From: Prevotella sp.
GTDB lineage: Bacteria; Bacteroidota; Bacteroidia; Bacteroidales; Bacteroidaceae
Length of the DNA stretch: 45,401 bases
Direction: 5' to 3'
Assembly (NCBI GenBank): GCA_017960525.1
Contig: JAGCZA010000138.1
Span: 1-45,401, forward strand
Made by a program: the position numbers and the translations under genes. The notes under the pieces are model-generated. The model saw only the letters and a program-made list of their open reading frames with translations. It ran no database searches and had not been told where the DNA came from. Shown piece by piece: positions 16,291 through 23,761 of this stretch. Numbering within the stretch: position 1 is the stretch's first letter; the number at the start of each line of letters is the position of its first letter.

Positions 16291-17031
16291 TCAGACAGTA
16301 AAACCTTGGTGGCGCAGGGTGTCGATGAGCGTCTGGCTCATGGCCTCGTTGTCGGCCTTGGTATAACGGATGTCGGTATAGACCTGGGCAAGCGTTTCTT
16401 TGTGGTTTTCTTCGATGAAATCGCGGTTTTTTGCAAGTTTTTCCTTTTCAGCGTAGTAGGCGTCGATGTCGTTGGGGGTGTAGTCGCGATAAGTTTCGTT
16501 GTGCAGAAAACTCTCCAAGGGGAGACGGTCGGAGAGTGGCGGCTGCTCGTCGGGCCACCCCACGGTGAGCGTTGCCACGGGCATGGTGAGCTGCGGCAGG
16601 CCGAGCACGTCAATAATCAGTTGCGGCTGGTAAACGGTGGTGCCGAGGAAGCAGTAGCCCAGCCCCTCCTCTTCCAAGAGGCAGCAGAGTGTCTGCGTGT
16701 AGAGCAGCGCGTCGGTGGCAGCGTTGATGAACGAGAGGAAATTGGCGTAGCCTGGCACGGCCTTGCGGCAGCGTGCCCATTGCGAAGTGCGGTTGAAGTC
16801 GGCACAAATGGTGAGCACCACGGGGGCGTTGGTCACCATTGGCTGGTTGAAGTGTGCGGGGGCCAGGCGTTCCTTCATCTGCGGCGAGCGGGTCACCACG
16901 ACGCTGTAAAGCTGCAGGTTGCCCATTGTCTGTGTGCGTGCCGCCTCGGTCATCAGGCGCCGGAGCAGTTGCTCGTCGACATCGCGCTGTGAATAGCGGC
17001 GGATGCTCCTGCGGTTAAGAAGATTCTTCAT
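16291..17031 (-). CDS. Nitroreductase family FMN oxidoreductase
   Basis: From ATG 17031 the product has 246 residues. It begins 'MKNLLNRRSIRRYSQRDVDEQLLRRLMTEAARTQTMGNLQ', the FMN-binding RRSxR motif of the NfsA/FRP-like branch, and continues 'SVVVTRSPQMKERL', 'APVVLTICAD' and 'LEEEGLGYCFLGTTVYQPQ..I', which places FMN in the dimer interface. These flavoproteins use NAD(P)H to reduce nitro, quinone or other substrates. The 3' part ('FLHNETYRDYTPNDIDAYYAEKE') is the usual tail of the NfsA-type subgroup. An upstream extension of the frame overlaps GH67 and is not credible as coding. It lies between GH67 and a BASS transporter in an apparent operon. Confidence 0.9.
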   Translation of the reverse strand: MKNLLNRRSIRRYSQRDVDEQLLRRLMTEAARTQTMGNLQLYSVVVTRSPQMKERLAPAHFNQPMVTNAPVVLTICADFNRTSQWARCRKAVPGYANFLSFINAATDALLYTQTLCCLLEEEGLGYCFLGTTVYQPQLIIDVLGLPQLTMPVATLTVGWPDEQPPLSDRLPLESFLHNETYRDYTPNDIDAYYAEKEKLAKNRDFIEENHKETLAQVYTDIRYTKADNEAMSQTLIDTLRHQGFTV

Positions 17032-17044
17032 ACTCTTTTTTTTA

Positions 17045-18913
17045 CTAATTCTTAGTGAAGCTGTGAAAATAGGTGGTGCAGACGCGCTGCCACTCGCGGG
17101 CATTTTCGAGCTGTTCGTGCAGCTTGCGGTCCACCTCCTGCCACCTCTGGTCGTCGATGTACGGGCGGGCCTGCTGCCAGATGGCCACAAAGTCTTCGAC
17201 CTCGCTGACGCCGCGCTGGTAGCGGTAGTCCAGTTCTTCCATCACCGTGCGCCCGCTGTTCAGCCGCCGTGTCCAGGGTACATGGTGGAACCAAAGCAAA
17301 AGGTTCTCCGGACAAGTGTTCACGTTGTTGTAAAGCGAATTGTAGGGTTCACGATACTGCTGCGTGGCACCAGAACCGCCTGTGCTGCGGTCGAAACCGA
17401 TGCCCTGGCGGTCGGCCTGATGGTAGTACACGGGGCACCACTCTATTGGGTAGTGGGGCTTGAAGCCGTCAGGCTCCGGCCCGTAGTGGTGGTCGAACTT
17501 GAAGATGTGGTGCAGGCCGAGCGGCATCATATAGTCCACGCAGGCTTCACGTGAGCGGAGCATCATACTGGTCAAATGGGAAATGAAAGATGAGAAATGA
17601 GAAATATGATTACCTTTAGCCTCAATTGGTTCTTGAGTGTAACCATATTTCTCATTTCTCATTTCTAATTTCTCATTCCCAAACGTCAGTCGGAGCCATT
17701 CCTCGGCTATCTCCTTGGCTGTCAGGCTGGGGTTCCACGCCAGACGGCCAAAGGCATACCAGTTGGCCTGTGCAAAGTGGTGGCCGCACCAGTTGGCATC
17801 GGCACCCACGTTGGCCACTCCGGCGATGCCCACAAGCGTAGAAGGACTGACGTAGGAGAAGAACTCCTTCCACATAGGGGCAAGGTAGACCAAATGGACG
17901 CTCTGGCCCAGATACTCCTGAGTGATTTGCAGTTCGGCCATCTGCTGGGTCTGCTTCATCTGGTCGAAGATGGGGGCGTAAGGCTCACGCGGCTGGAAGT
18001 CAAGCGGGCCGTTTTTCGACTGCAGAATGACATTCGGGCGGAACTGTCCGTCGAGTTCGGCAAACTCCGAGACGGCCTGCTTCACGCGGTCTTCACCCTT
18101 GTGCTTGGCGCCATAGACAAACGAGCGCCACATCACAATGCCACCGTAGGGCTGGAGTGCATCGGCCAGCATATTGGCTCCGTCGGCATGGGTACGCCCA
18201 TAGTCGAATGGGCCTGGCTGGCCCTCGCTGTTGGCTTTCACCAAGAAGCCGCCGAAGTCGGGGATGGCGGTGTAAATCTCCTTCACCTTCTTCTGCCACC
18301 ACTTCTTGACGCGGGGATTTAGTGGGTCGGCTGTAGGCAGGTCACCAAGAGCCTTCGGTGAACCGAAGTTCACTGAGAGATAGACGCGCAGGCCCCACGG
18401 GCGCAGCAAATCAGCCATCTCCTTCACCTTGCCGATAATGGTGCTGGTGAGCATCTTCGGCGAGGCGTTCACATTGTTGAGTACCGTGCCGTTGATACCT
18501 ATTGAGGCGCAGGCCTCGCCGTATGCGCTGATGCGCTGTTTGTCGGTATCCTTCAGGTGGGGCGCATCGTCGGTCCAGAAGATGCTTGGTCCTGCATAGC
18601 CACGCTCAATAGAGCTGTCGAGGTTGTCCCAATGGTTAAGAATACGCAGGCGGAAGGCTGGGTGGCTCTCACCTTGTTCGCCGCGTATCAGGGCGTAACG
18701 ACCGTAGAGCAGTCCCTGCTGGGTGCGCGCCTCCACAGTACGCCCTTTGATGCGATAGCCGTCATCGTCGGGCATCGTCGGGTCTATACGCAAAGTGATG
18801 TCCTTGGGCATTTCGCCGCGCAGCCACAGACGGTGGCCGTCCTCGGCATTGACATAAAGATTGAACAGCACGAACAGCAGGAAGATGCTGGTGCGAATGG
18901 TTGTGTCTTTCAT
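17045..18913 (-). CDS. GH67 alpha-glucuronidase with in-frame repeat insertion
   Basis: This 622-residue protein has a signal peptide (residues 1-23, '...FLLFVLFNLYVNA') and GH67 motifs throughout. The proposed general acid is Glu230 in 'VKANSEGQPGP'; the proposed base pair is Asp305 in 'KNGPLDFQPREP' and Glu333 in 'ELQITQEYLGQ', by analogy with Cellvibrio GlcA67A. The enzyme removes 4-O-methylglucuronic acid from the non-reducing end of xylo-oligosaccharides. At residues about 412-448, between 'EEWLRLTF' and 'SMMLRSREACVDYMMP', a low-complexity stretch (NEKLEMRNEK...ISHFSSFISH) replaces what is normally a short acidic segment; it is encoded by a heptamer-rich inverted repeat. ATG 18913 follows a -7 box by 35 bp. 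First gene of GH67-nitroreductase-BASS. Confidence 0.93.
   Translation of the reverse strand: MKDTTIRTSIFLLFVLFNLYVNAEDGHRLWLRGEMPKDITLRIDPTMPDDDGYRIKGRTVEARTQQGLLYGRYALIRGEQGESHPAFRLRILNHWDNLDSSIERGYAGPSIFWTDDAPHLKDTDKQRISAYGEACASIGINGTVLNNVNASPKMLTSTIIGKVKEMADLLRPWGLRVYLSVNFGSPKALGDLPTADPLNPRVKKWWQKKVKEIYTAIPDFGGFLVKANSEGQPGPFDYGRTHADGANMLADALQPYGGIVMWRSFVYGAKHKGEDRVKQAVSEFAELDGQFRPNVILQSKNGPLDFQPREPYAPIFDQMKQTQQMAELQITQEYLGQSVHLVYLAPMWKEFFSYVSPSTLVGIAGVANVGADANWCGHHFAQANWYAFGRLAWNPSLTAKEIAEEWLRLTFGNEKLEMRNEKYGYTQEPIEAKGNHISHFSSFISHLTSMMLRSREACVDYMMPLGLHHIFKFDHHYGPEPDGFKPHYPIEWCPVYYHQADRQGIGFDRSTGGSGATQQYREPYNSLYNNVNTCPENLLLWFHHVPWTRRLNSGRTVMEELDYRYQRGVSEVEDFVAIWQQARPYIDDQRWQEVDRKLHEQLENAREWQRVCTTYFHSFTKN
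17578..17680. repeat. 103-bp heptamer-rich inverted repeat inside the GH67 gene
   Basis: The left arm 17578-17613 and right arm 17639-17680 are near-perfect inverted repeats made of GAAATGA/TTTCTCA heptamers, both ending in TAC/GTA next to the loop. The 25-nt loop holds a nested CTCAA/TTGAG dyad. The insertion keeps the frame and adds about 35 residues to GH67. Confidence 0.85.
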
Positions 18914-18948
18914 TTGCTTGATAATGATTTGTGAGACATTGTTTGGTG

Positions 18949-18956
18949 CAAAAGTA
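18949..18956 (-). promoter_or_regulatory. -7 box TACTTTTG of the GH67 operon
   Basis: TACTTTTG on the minus strand, 35 bp before ATG 18913, in an AT-rich stretch. It fits the TAnnTTTG consensus. Confidence 0.6.
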
Positions 18957-19039
18957 ATCATTTATTTCCATTCTGCCAACTATTTATCCGCTTTTTTAAC
19001 ACTCTCTAAAATAAAAGTCGATGACACCACGTTTTTTTA

Positions 19040-19095
19040 AGTGATAAGTGATAAGTGATAAGTGGCAAGTGAAAAGTGAAAAGTGAAAAATGGGG
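19040..19095 (+). repeat. Heptamer tandem repeat (AGTGATA/AGTGAAA) carrying a start codon
   Basis: Seven heptamers in register: AGTGATA three times, AGTGGCA, and AGTGAAA three times, followed by a diverged AATGGGG. The GTG at 19076-19078 in the sixth unit is the only start codon available to the C1-like peptidase frame. Confidence 0.9.
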
Positions 19096-19909
19096 CTTGG
19101 CGGTCATCTTTGCCTTTTTGTTGGCTGCCTGTACAAAAAGCCCGCACCAATTCGAGACAGAGGTGCTGTTGCCCTACACGCCAGTGAAGAGCCAGGGCAG
19201 CACGCAGTTGTGCTGGGCCTATGCGATGCTGTCGGCCATAGAGACCGAACACATCTGTAGGGGCGACTCCGTGGAACTTTCTGTGGCATACGTGGCCAAG
19301 ATGCTGGAACGCGAGGCAGCCGCTCCGCCCTCCGGACGTGCTATGGCGGCGACAACGCTCAACCTGATTGACAAATACGGACTGGTGCCTTGGCAGTCGA
19401 TGCCGTCTGACGACTATCCCCTACCCGTCCATGCTTATATGCTGGGGTGCGAGTACACCCCGCTGGAGTTTGCCCACAGTGTGTGTGCGCCAGGCGAATA
19501 CGCCTCCCTCACATCCACCGACGGCTATGCTTATTACGAAGAGGTCGTACTGGAACTGCTCGACAACTGGGAACACAACCGTTTTCTGAACCTGCCTGCC
19601 GACTCGCTCCTGGCTCTCACCGAAAGGGCTGTCAGGCAGCATCGTGGCGTCTGCTGGGAAGGCGACACATCGGAATGGGGCTATGACTGGAAAGAGGGCG
19701 TGGCCGTCACGTCGCTTTGGAACGGCAGAACGACCGACGACCATTGCATGGCCATCGTAGGCATCGCCCACGACGAAGAGGGAGACCGCTACTTTATAAT
19801 GAAGAATTCGTGGGGCACAAACAACCGCTATGACGGGCTACTATATCTCTCTTTCGACTATTTCCTCCGAAAGACCATCGCCGTCTATCTGCCTGCCGAA
19901 ATGCTGTAG
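19076..19909 (+). CDS. C1-like (papain-fold) cysteine peptidase, lipoprotein
   Basis: This 277-residue protein has a lipoprotein signal 'LAVIFAFLLAAC' with Cys19. The papain-clan triad is visible: Cys46 in 'VKSQGSTQLCWAYA' (Gln40 as oxyanion residue), His223 in 'DDHCMAIVGIA' and Asn244 in 'MKNSWGTNN'. This resembles the PepC/bleomycin-hydrolase (C1B) branch rather than C39, but it is much shorter than PepC (about 440 residues). It is probably a periplasmic or surface peptidase. The frame has an in-frame TGA at 19070-19072, and its only usable start is GTG 19076, which lies inside a heptamer tandem repeat, so residues 1-5 (MKSEK) are repeat-encoded. It ends 3 bp from the convergent FucP-type gene. 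Confidence 0.82.
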   Translation: MKSEKWGLAVIFAFLLAACTKSPHQFETEVLLPYTPVKSQGSTQLCWAYAMLSAIETEHICRGDSVELSVAYVAKMLEREAAAPPSGRAMAATTLNLIDKYGLVPWQSMPSDDYPLPVHAYMLGCEYTPLEFAHSVCAPGEYASLTSTDGYAYYEEVVLELLDNWEHNRFLNLPADSLLALTERAVRQHRGVCWEGDTSEWGYDWKEGVAVTSLWNGRTTDDHCMAIVGIAHDEEGDRYFIMKNSWGTNNRYDGLLYLSFDYFLRKTIAVYLPAEML

Positions 19910-19912
19910 GGG

Positions 19913-21247
19913 TCAGACAAAGTCCTTGTGACCAGGCTTCAGGATGTAGTGGCGCACGTAGGCCCGGTGGCCGTAGGCAGTAATGACTACAAAGCAAGCA
20001 AGCGGCACAATGAATGAGAGGTTGTAGGAGGAAAGTCCGAGCAGGCTGAAGTCCAGGTCGATGATGATGGCCTGTAGCGGCGGGAACACCGAGCCGCCCA
20101 GAATGGCCATAATCAGTCCGGCTCCGGCATACTTCACATTGTCGCCGACACCACGCAGGGCAATGCCGTAGATGGTGGGGAACATAAGCGACATACAGGC
20201 CGAAATACCCACCAGGCAGTAGATGCTGTTGCGGTCGGGAAAGACAATCACACCGGCGGTGAAGGCAATGGCCATAATGGCAAGCACAGAGAGCAGCTGC
20301 CCGGCTGGCACGTATTTCAAGAACCATGTGCAGACAAAACGGTTCACGGTGAAGAATACCATAGCCAGCATATTGTATTTCTGCGACAGCATTTCGGCAT
20401 ACTTCTCGTCCATTCCCTCAAGCATAAAGATGTGGGTGCCATGCTGGATGATGAACGTCCAGCAGCTCACCTGTGCCCCGACATAGAAGAACTGAGCCAG
20501 AACGCCCTCGCGGTAGTTCTTTATCCTGACCAGCTCGGCCATCGACTCTTTCAGTCCTTTTGTTGGCTTTTCGCTGCTTATCTTCGGCATACGGTAGATG
20601 CGGATGAGGATGAGCAGGAGGACGCTCACGGCGCACAAACCCAGATAGGGGCCGATGAGCATGCCCAAGTCGTGGTCTTTCAGAATGTTGAACTGGGCGT
20701 CAGCCAGATTGGCCCGCTGCTCGGTGGAGAGAGGGCTCATACGCCCTTGCACGCTTTCCATGGCGATGTACATACCCAGCAGGGCGCCGATGGGATTGAA
20801 GGCCTGCGCCAGGTTGAGCCGCTGTGTGGCCGTGTCCTCGCTGCCCATGCAGTAGATGTAAGGGTTGCAGGATGTTTCGAGGAACGACAGTCCGCAGGTC
20901 AATATGAAATAGGCCAGCAGGAAGGGGTAGTAGTAGCCCAGCAACTTGGCAGGGAAAAACAGGAACGAGCCGATGGCGAAGAGTGCCAAACCCACCAAAA
21001 CGCCCGATTTGAACGAAAAACGCTGGATGAACTTAGCGGCAGGGAAGGCCATAGCGAAATAGCCCAAATAGAACGCCACCTGAACCAAGGCTCCCTCGGT
21101 GACGCTCATTCGGAATATTTTCGAGAAAGCCTTCACGATAGGCCCCGTCATATCGTTGGCAAATCCCCAAAGTGCAAAGCACGAAGTGATGAGTATGAAC
21201 GGAACGAGGTAGCTGGTATTGTTTTTAGTAAGAATATCGGTCTTCAT
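19913..21247 (-). CDS. fucP: FucP-type sugar:proton symporter (MFS)
   Basis: This 444-residue protein has 12 hydrophobic segments. Its sequence is typical of the L-fucose permease/glucose-galactose MFS branch: 'SYLVPFILITSCFALWGFANDMTGPIV', 'VQVAFYLGYFAMAFPAAKFIQRFSFKSGVLVGL', 'SFLETSCNPYIYCMG' and 'RLNLAQAFNPIGALLGMYIA'. These carriers take up L-fucose or related hexoses with protons. A GH29 fucosidase is encoded 18 kb away in this window, so fucose is plausible, but other hexose specificities occur in this family. A -7 box TAATTTTG is at 21276-21283. It is divergent from dapB. Confidence 0.85.
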   Translation of the reverse strand: MKTDILTKNNTSYLVPFILITSCFALWGFANDMTGPIVKAFSKIFRMSVTEGALVQVAFYLGYFAMAFPAAKFIQRFSFKSGVLVGLALFAIGSFLFFPAKLLGYYYPFLLAYFILTCGLSFLETSCNPYIYCMGSEDTATQRLNLAQAFNPIGALLGMYIAMESVQGRMSPLSTEQRANLADAQFNILKDHDLGMLIGPYLGLCAVSVLLLILIRIYRMPKISSEKPTKGLKESMAELVRIKNYREGVLAQFFYVGAQVSCWTFIIQHGTHIFMLEGMDEKYAEMLSQKYNMLAMVFFTVNRFVCTWFLKYVPAGQLLSVLAIMAIAFTAGVIVFPDRNSIYCLVGISACMSLMFPTIYGIALRGVGDNVKYAGAGLIMAILGGSVFPPLQAIIIDLDFSLLGLSSYNLSFIVPLACFVVITAYGHRAYVRHYILKPGHKDFV

Positions 21248-21275
21248 TGGGTTGCAGGGTGGGTCATACAGGGCG

Positions 21276-21283
21276 CAAAATTA
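21276..21283 (-). promoter_or_regulatory. -7 box TAATTTTG of the FucP-type gene
   Basis: TAATTTTG on the minus strand, 28 bp upstream of ATG 21247, matching TAnnTTTG. Confidence 0.6.
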
Positions 21284-21368
21284 CAATAAAAAATTCAAAT
21301 TCAGCGCATTTCTGTCTTTTTTATTGTTTATTTACAATTATATAGGCCCTTAATTCATATTTATTTCA

Positions 21369-21376
21369 TACCTTTG
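21369..21376 (+). promoter_or_regulatory. -7 box TACCTTTG of the dapB operon
   Basis: TACCTTTG on the plus strand, 25 bp upstream of the dapB ATG (21402), preceded by an AT-rich stretch. It is a strong consensus match. Confidence 0.7.
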
Positions 21377-21401
21377 CACCCAGTTTCTAATTTAAAAAAG
21401 T

Positions 21402-22118
21402 ATGAAGATAGCATTAATCGGCTACGGCAAGATGGGCAAGATGATCGAGGAGATAGCCCGCAGCCGGGGCCATGAAATTGTAAGTATTATCGACATCGAC
21501 AACCAAGAGGAGTTTGAGGGCGAGGCTTTCGCCAGTGCCGACGTAGCCATCGAGTTCACAGCCCCACAGGCTGCCTACGGCAACTATCTGAAAGCGTGGG
21601 CACGGGGCGTAAAAGTGGTTTCAGGCTCGACAGGCTGGATGAAGGAGCACATCAACGATGTGCGCCGGGCCTGCGAGACTGAAGGCAAGACGCTATTCTG
21701 GGCCTCGAACTTTAGCATCGGCGTGGCCATCTTCTCTGCCGTGAACCGCTATCTGGCCAAGATTATGAACCAGTTCCCGCAGTACGACGTGGAAATGGAG
21801 GAGACCCACCACGTGCATAAGCTCGACCACCCCAGCGGCACGGCCATCACCCTGGCCGAGGAAATCGTGGAGAATATCGACAGGAAGACGGCATGGGCTG
21901 AAGACACCACCGACCCCGCCTTGTTGCGCGTCGACCATATACGTCGAGGCGAAGTGCCAGGCATACACACTGTCCGTTACGACAGCGATGCCGACCTCAT
22001 CACCATCACCCACGACGCCCATTCGCGCCGGGGGTTCGCACTGGGTGCCGTGCTGGCTGCCGAGTACACCAAGGAGCACAGCGGACTGCTCACCATCAGC
22101 GACATGTTTAAGTTCTGA
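21402..22118 (+). CDS. dapB: 4-hydroxy-tetrahydrodipicolinate reductase DapB
   Basis: This 238-residue protein has an N-terminal Rossmann motif 'MKIALIGYGKMGKMIEEIA' for NAD(P)H and the family motif 'EETHHVHKLDHPSGTAITLAEEI' (about residues 131-153), with the catalytic His and Lys and the substrate-binding GTA. It catalyses the second committed step of the diaminopimelate/lysine pathway in the cytoplasm. Its length is slightly shorter than E. coli DapB (273), usual for Bacteroidetes. It is the first gene of dapB-lepB-lepB2, with a TACCTTTG promoter. The stop codon is followed after 3 bp by a four-unit 22-bp hairpin array that separates it from lepB. Confidence 0.96.
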   Translation: MKIALIGYGKMGKMIEEIARSRGHEIVSIIDIDNQEEFEGEAFASADVAIEFTAPQAAYGNYLKAWARGVKVVSGSTGWMKEHINDVRRACETEGKTLFWASNFSIGVAIFSAVNRYLAKIMNQFPQYDVEMEETHHVHKLDHPSGTAITLAEEIVENIDRKTAWAEDTTDPALLRVDHIRRGEVPGIHTVRYDSDADLITITHDAHSRRGFALGAVLAAEYTKEHSGLLTISDMFKF

Positions 22119-22121
22119 AAA

Positions 22122-22209
22122 TTTGGACGAACCAAACCTTGAGTTTGGACGAACCAAACTCCCACTTTGGACGAACCAAACTCATAGTTAGGACGAACCA
22201 AAATTATAA
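22122..22209 (+). repeat. 22-bp hairpin module array 2 (four units)
   Basis: Three units with the perfect core TTTGGACGAACCAAAC and linkers CTTGAG, TCCCAC and TCATAG are followed by a diverged fourth unit (TTAGGACGAACCAAAA). With flanking bases each can fold as GTTTGG-ACGAA-CCAAAC. It occupies almost the whole dapB-lepB spacer. An in-frame TTG at 22139 would let the repeats be read as an N-terminal LepB extension, but that is unlikely. Confidence 0.9.
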
Positions 22210-22222
22210 AGAGAAAAAACCA

Positions 22223-23761
22223 ATGAAAAAAGGAGAAAAGAAAAAGGTGAACAAGAAGATGCAGTGGCTCAAGTTCATTGTCGTGCTGGTGCTCTGGCTG
22301 CTCTTCCTCTATTGGGTGAAATCGTGGCTGGGCCTCATCGTGGTGCCCTTTATCTACGACGCCTATATCTCGAAGAAAATCAACTGGCAATGGTGGAAAG
22401 ATGCTGAAGGCCCCACACGCGCCATCATGTCGTGGGTCGATGCCATCGTCTTCGCCCTTGTTGCCGTCTATTTCATCAACCAGTTCTTCTTCCAGAACTA
22501 CGTCATCCCCAGTTCGTCGCTGGAGAAGTCGCTACTTACGGGCGACTACCTTTTTGTGTCGAAAGTGAGTTATGGCCCGCGCATCCCTGAAACACCGTTG
22601 ACGGTTCCCCTGACGCAGCACACGTTGCCCTTCGGCAACCTGAAGTCGTACATCGAATGGCCTCATTGGGATTACCGCCGTGTGAAGGGTCTGGGCAACG
22701 TTGAACTGAACGACATTGTGGTGTTCAACTATCCCGCTGGCGATACCATCATTACTGAGCCGCCCTACCAGACCTATTACTACCAGTTCTGCTACGAATT
22801 CGGACAAGGTATTTACGCACAGCTGAACCCTGAAGCCGTGCCAATTGACTCGCTCACGAAAGCCGAACAACTGAAGCGCTTCGAGGACATCTATTCCCTC
22901 GGTTCAGAGTTCATCAAGCACAATCCCGGCTACAGCCCTACTCCAGGCGGCTATCCGCTGGGGCAGGTGGACTGGCGCCCCACCGACCGGCGTGAAAACT
23001 ACGTGAAGCGCTGCGTGGGACTGCCCGGACAGACGCTAGAGATAAAAGACCGTATCGTCTATCTCGACGGCAAGCCTAACAAGGAACCCGACCAGGTGCA
23101 GTACTCCTACGAAGTGCGCTTCCACAACGGAGCGGTGATGACCGACGACTTTATGAGCGAGTATGGCATCACCTGCGAAGACCTGGGACTGAGCAACGCT
23201 GACCAAGCCTTCTTCAAGAGCAACGGACAGATAGCACTGACCGACCAGATGCGCAACACCCACTCCATCGTGCCAATGACGGCGGCCACCTATAAGGCAC
23301 TCGCTGCACGCACAGACCTGGTAGAAAGCATCAAACCAACGGTCAGCGAGCCGTCGATAGACCTCTATCCCTCAAACGGCAACACCCACTGGACACGCGA
23401 CAACTACGGCCCTGTCTGGATACCCAAAAAGGGCGAATCCATCGATTTATCGCTCGATAATATCGCCATCTATATGCGTCCCATCAAGGCTTACGAGAAA
23501 AACGAACTTGAAATACGCGACGGAAAAATCTTCATCAACGGCGAGCAGGCCACAAGTTACACGTTCAAGATGGACTACTATTGGATGATGGGCGACAACC
23601 GCCACAACTCAGCCGACTCGCGCTATTGGGGCTTCGTGCCTGAAGACCATATCGTGGGCAAGCCCATCTTCATCTGGTGGAGCAGCGACCCAGACCGCGG
23701 CCTCTTCTCTGGCGGCATACGCTGGAGCAGACTGTTCCGATTTGTCGACAACATAAAATGA
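22223..23761 (+). CDS. lepB: Signal peptidase I (S26A), long Bacteroidetes form
   Basis: This 512-residue protein has a very basic start (MKKGEKKKVNKKMQ), TM1 at about 16-45 and TM2 at about 71-92. The catalytic Ser99 is in 'IPSSSLEKSL' (box B) and Lys262 in 'NYVKRCVGLPGQ' (box D), with box E 'MMGDNRHNSADSRYWGFVPEDHIVGKP' near residues 455-485. It removes Sec signal peptides at the outer face of the inner membrane. It is longer than E. coli LepB (324) because of inserts between boxes C and D and between D and E, as in other Bacteroidales. ATG 22223 lies after the repeat array. Its stop overlaps the ATG of the next gene (ATGA at 23758-23761). Confidence 0.93.
   Translation: MKKGEKKKVNKKMQWLKFIVVLVLWLLFLYWVKSWLGLIVVPFIYDAYISKKINWQWWKDAEGPTRAIMSWVDAIVFALVAVYFINQFFFQNYVIPSSSLEKSLLTGDYLFVSKVSYGPRIPETPLTVPLTQHTLPFGNLKSYIEWPHWDYRRVKGLGNVELNDIVVFNYPAGDTIITEPPYQTYYYQFCYEFGQGIYAQLNPEAVPIDSLTKAEQLKRFEDIYSLGSEFIKHNPGYSPTPGGYPLGQVDWRPTDRRENYVKRCVGLPGQTLEIKDRIVYLDGKPNKEPDQVQYSYEVRFHNGAVMTDDFMSEYGITCEDLGLSNADQAFFKSNGQIALTDQMRNTHSIVPMTAATYKALAARTDLVESIKPTVSEPSIDLYPSNGNTHWTRDNYGPVWIPKKGESIDLSLDNIAIYMRPIKAYEKNELEIRDGKIFINGEQATSYTFKMDYYWMMGDNRHNSADSRYWGFVPEDHIVGKPIFIWWSSDPDRGLFSGGIRWSRLFRFVDNIK

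Noticed and set aside
16291-17190. N-terminally extended nitroreductase of 299 residues
   Set aside because: The extension overlaps the GH67 gene, has Ser/Arg/Pro-rich shadow composition, and the family starts at the internal Met at 17031.
22139-22222. LepB N-terminal extension encoded by the 22-bp repeats from a TTG
   Set aside because: The extension is purely repeat-derived, the start is a TTG, and ATG 22223 gives the expected basic N-terminus and TM spacing.
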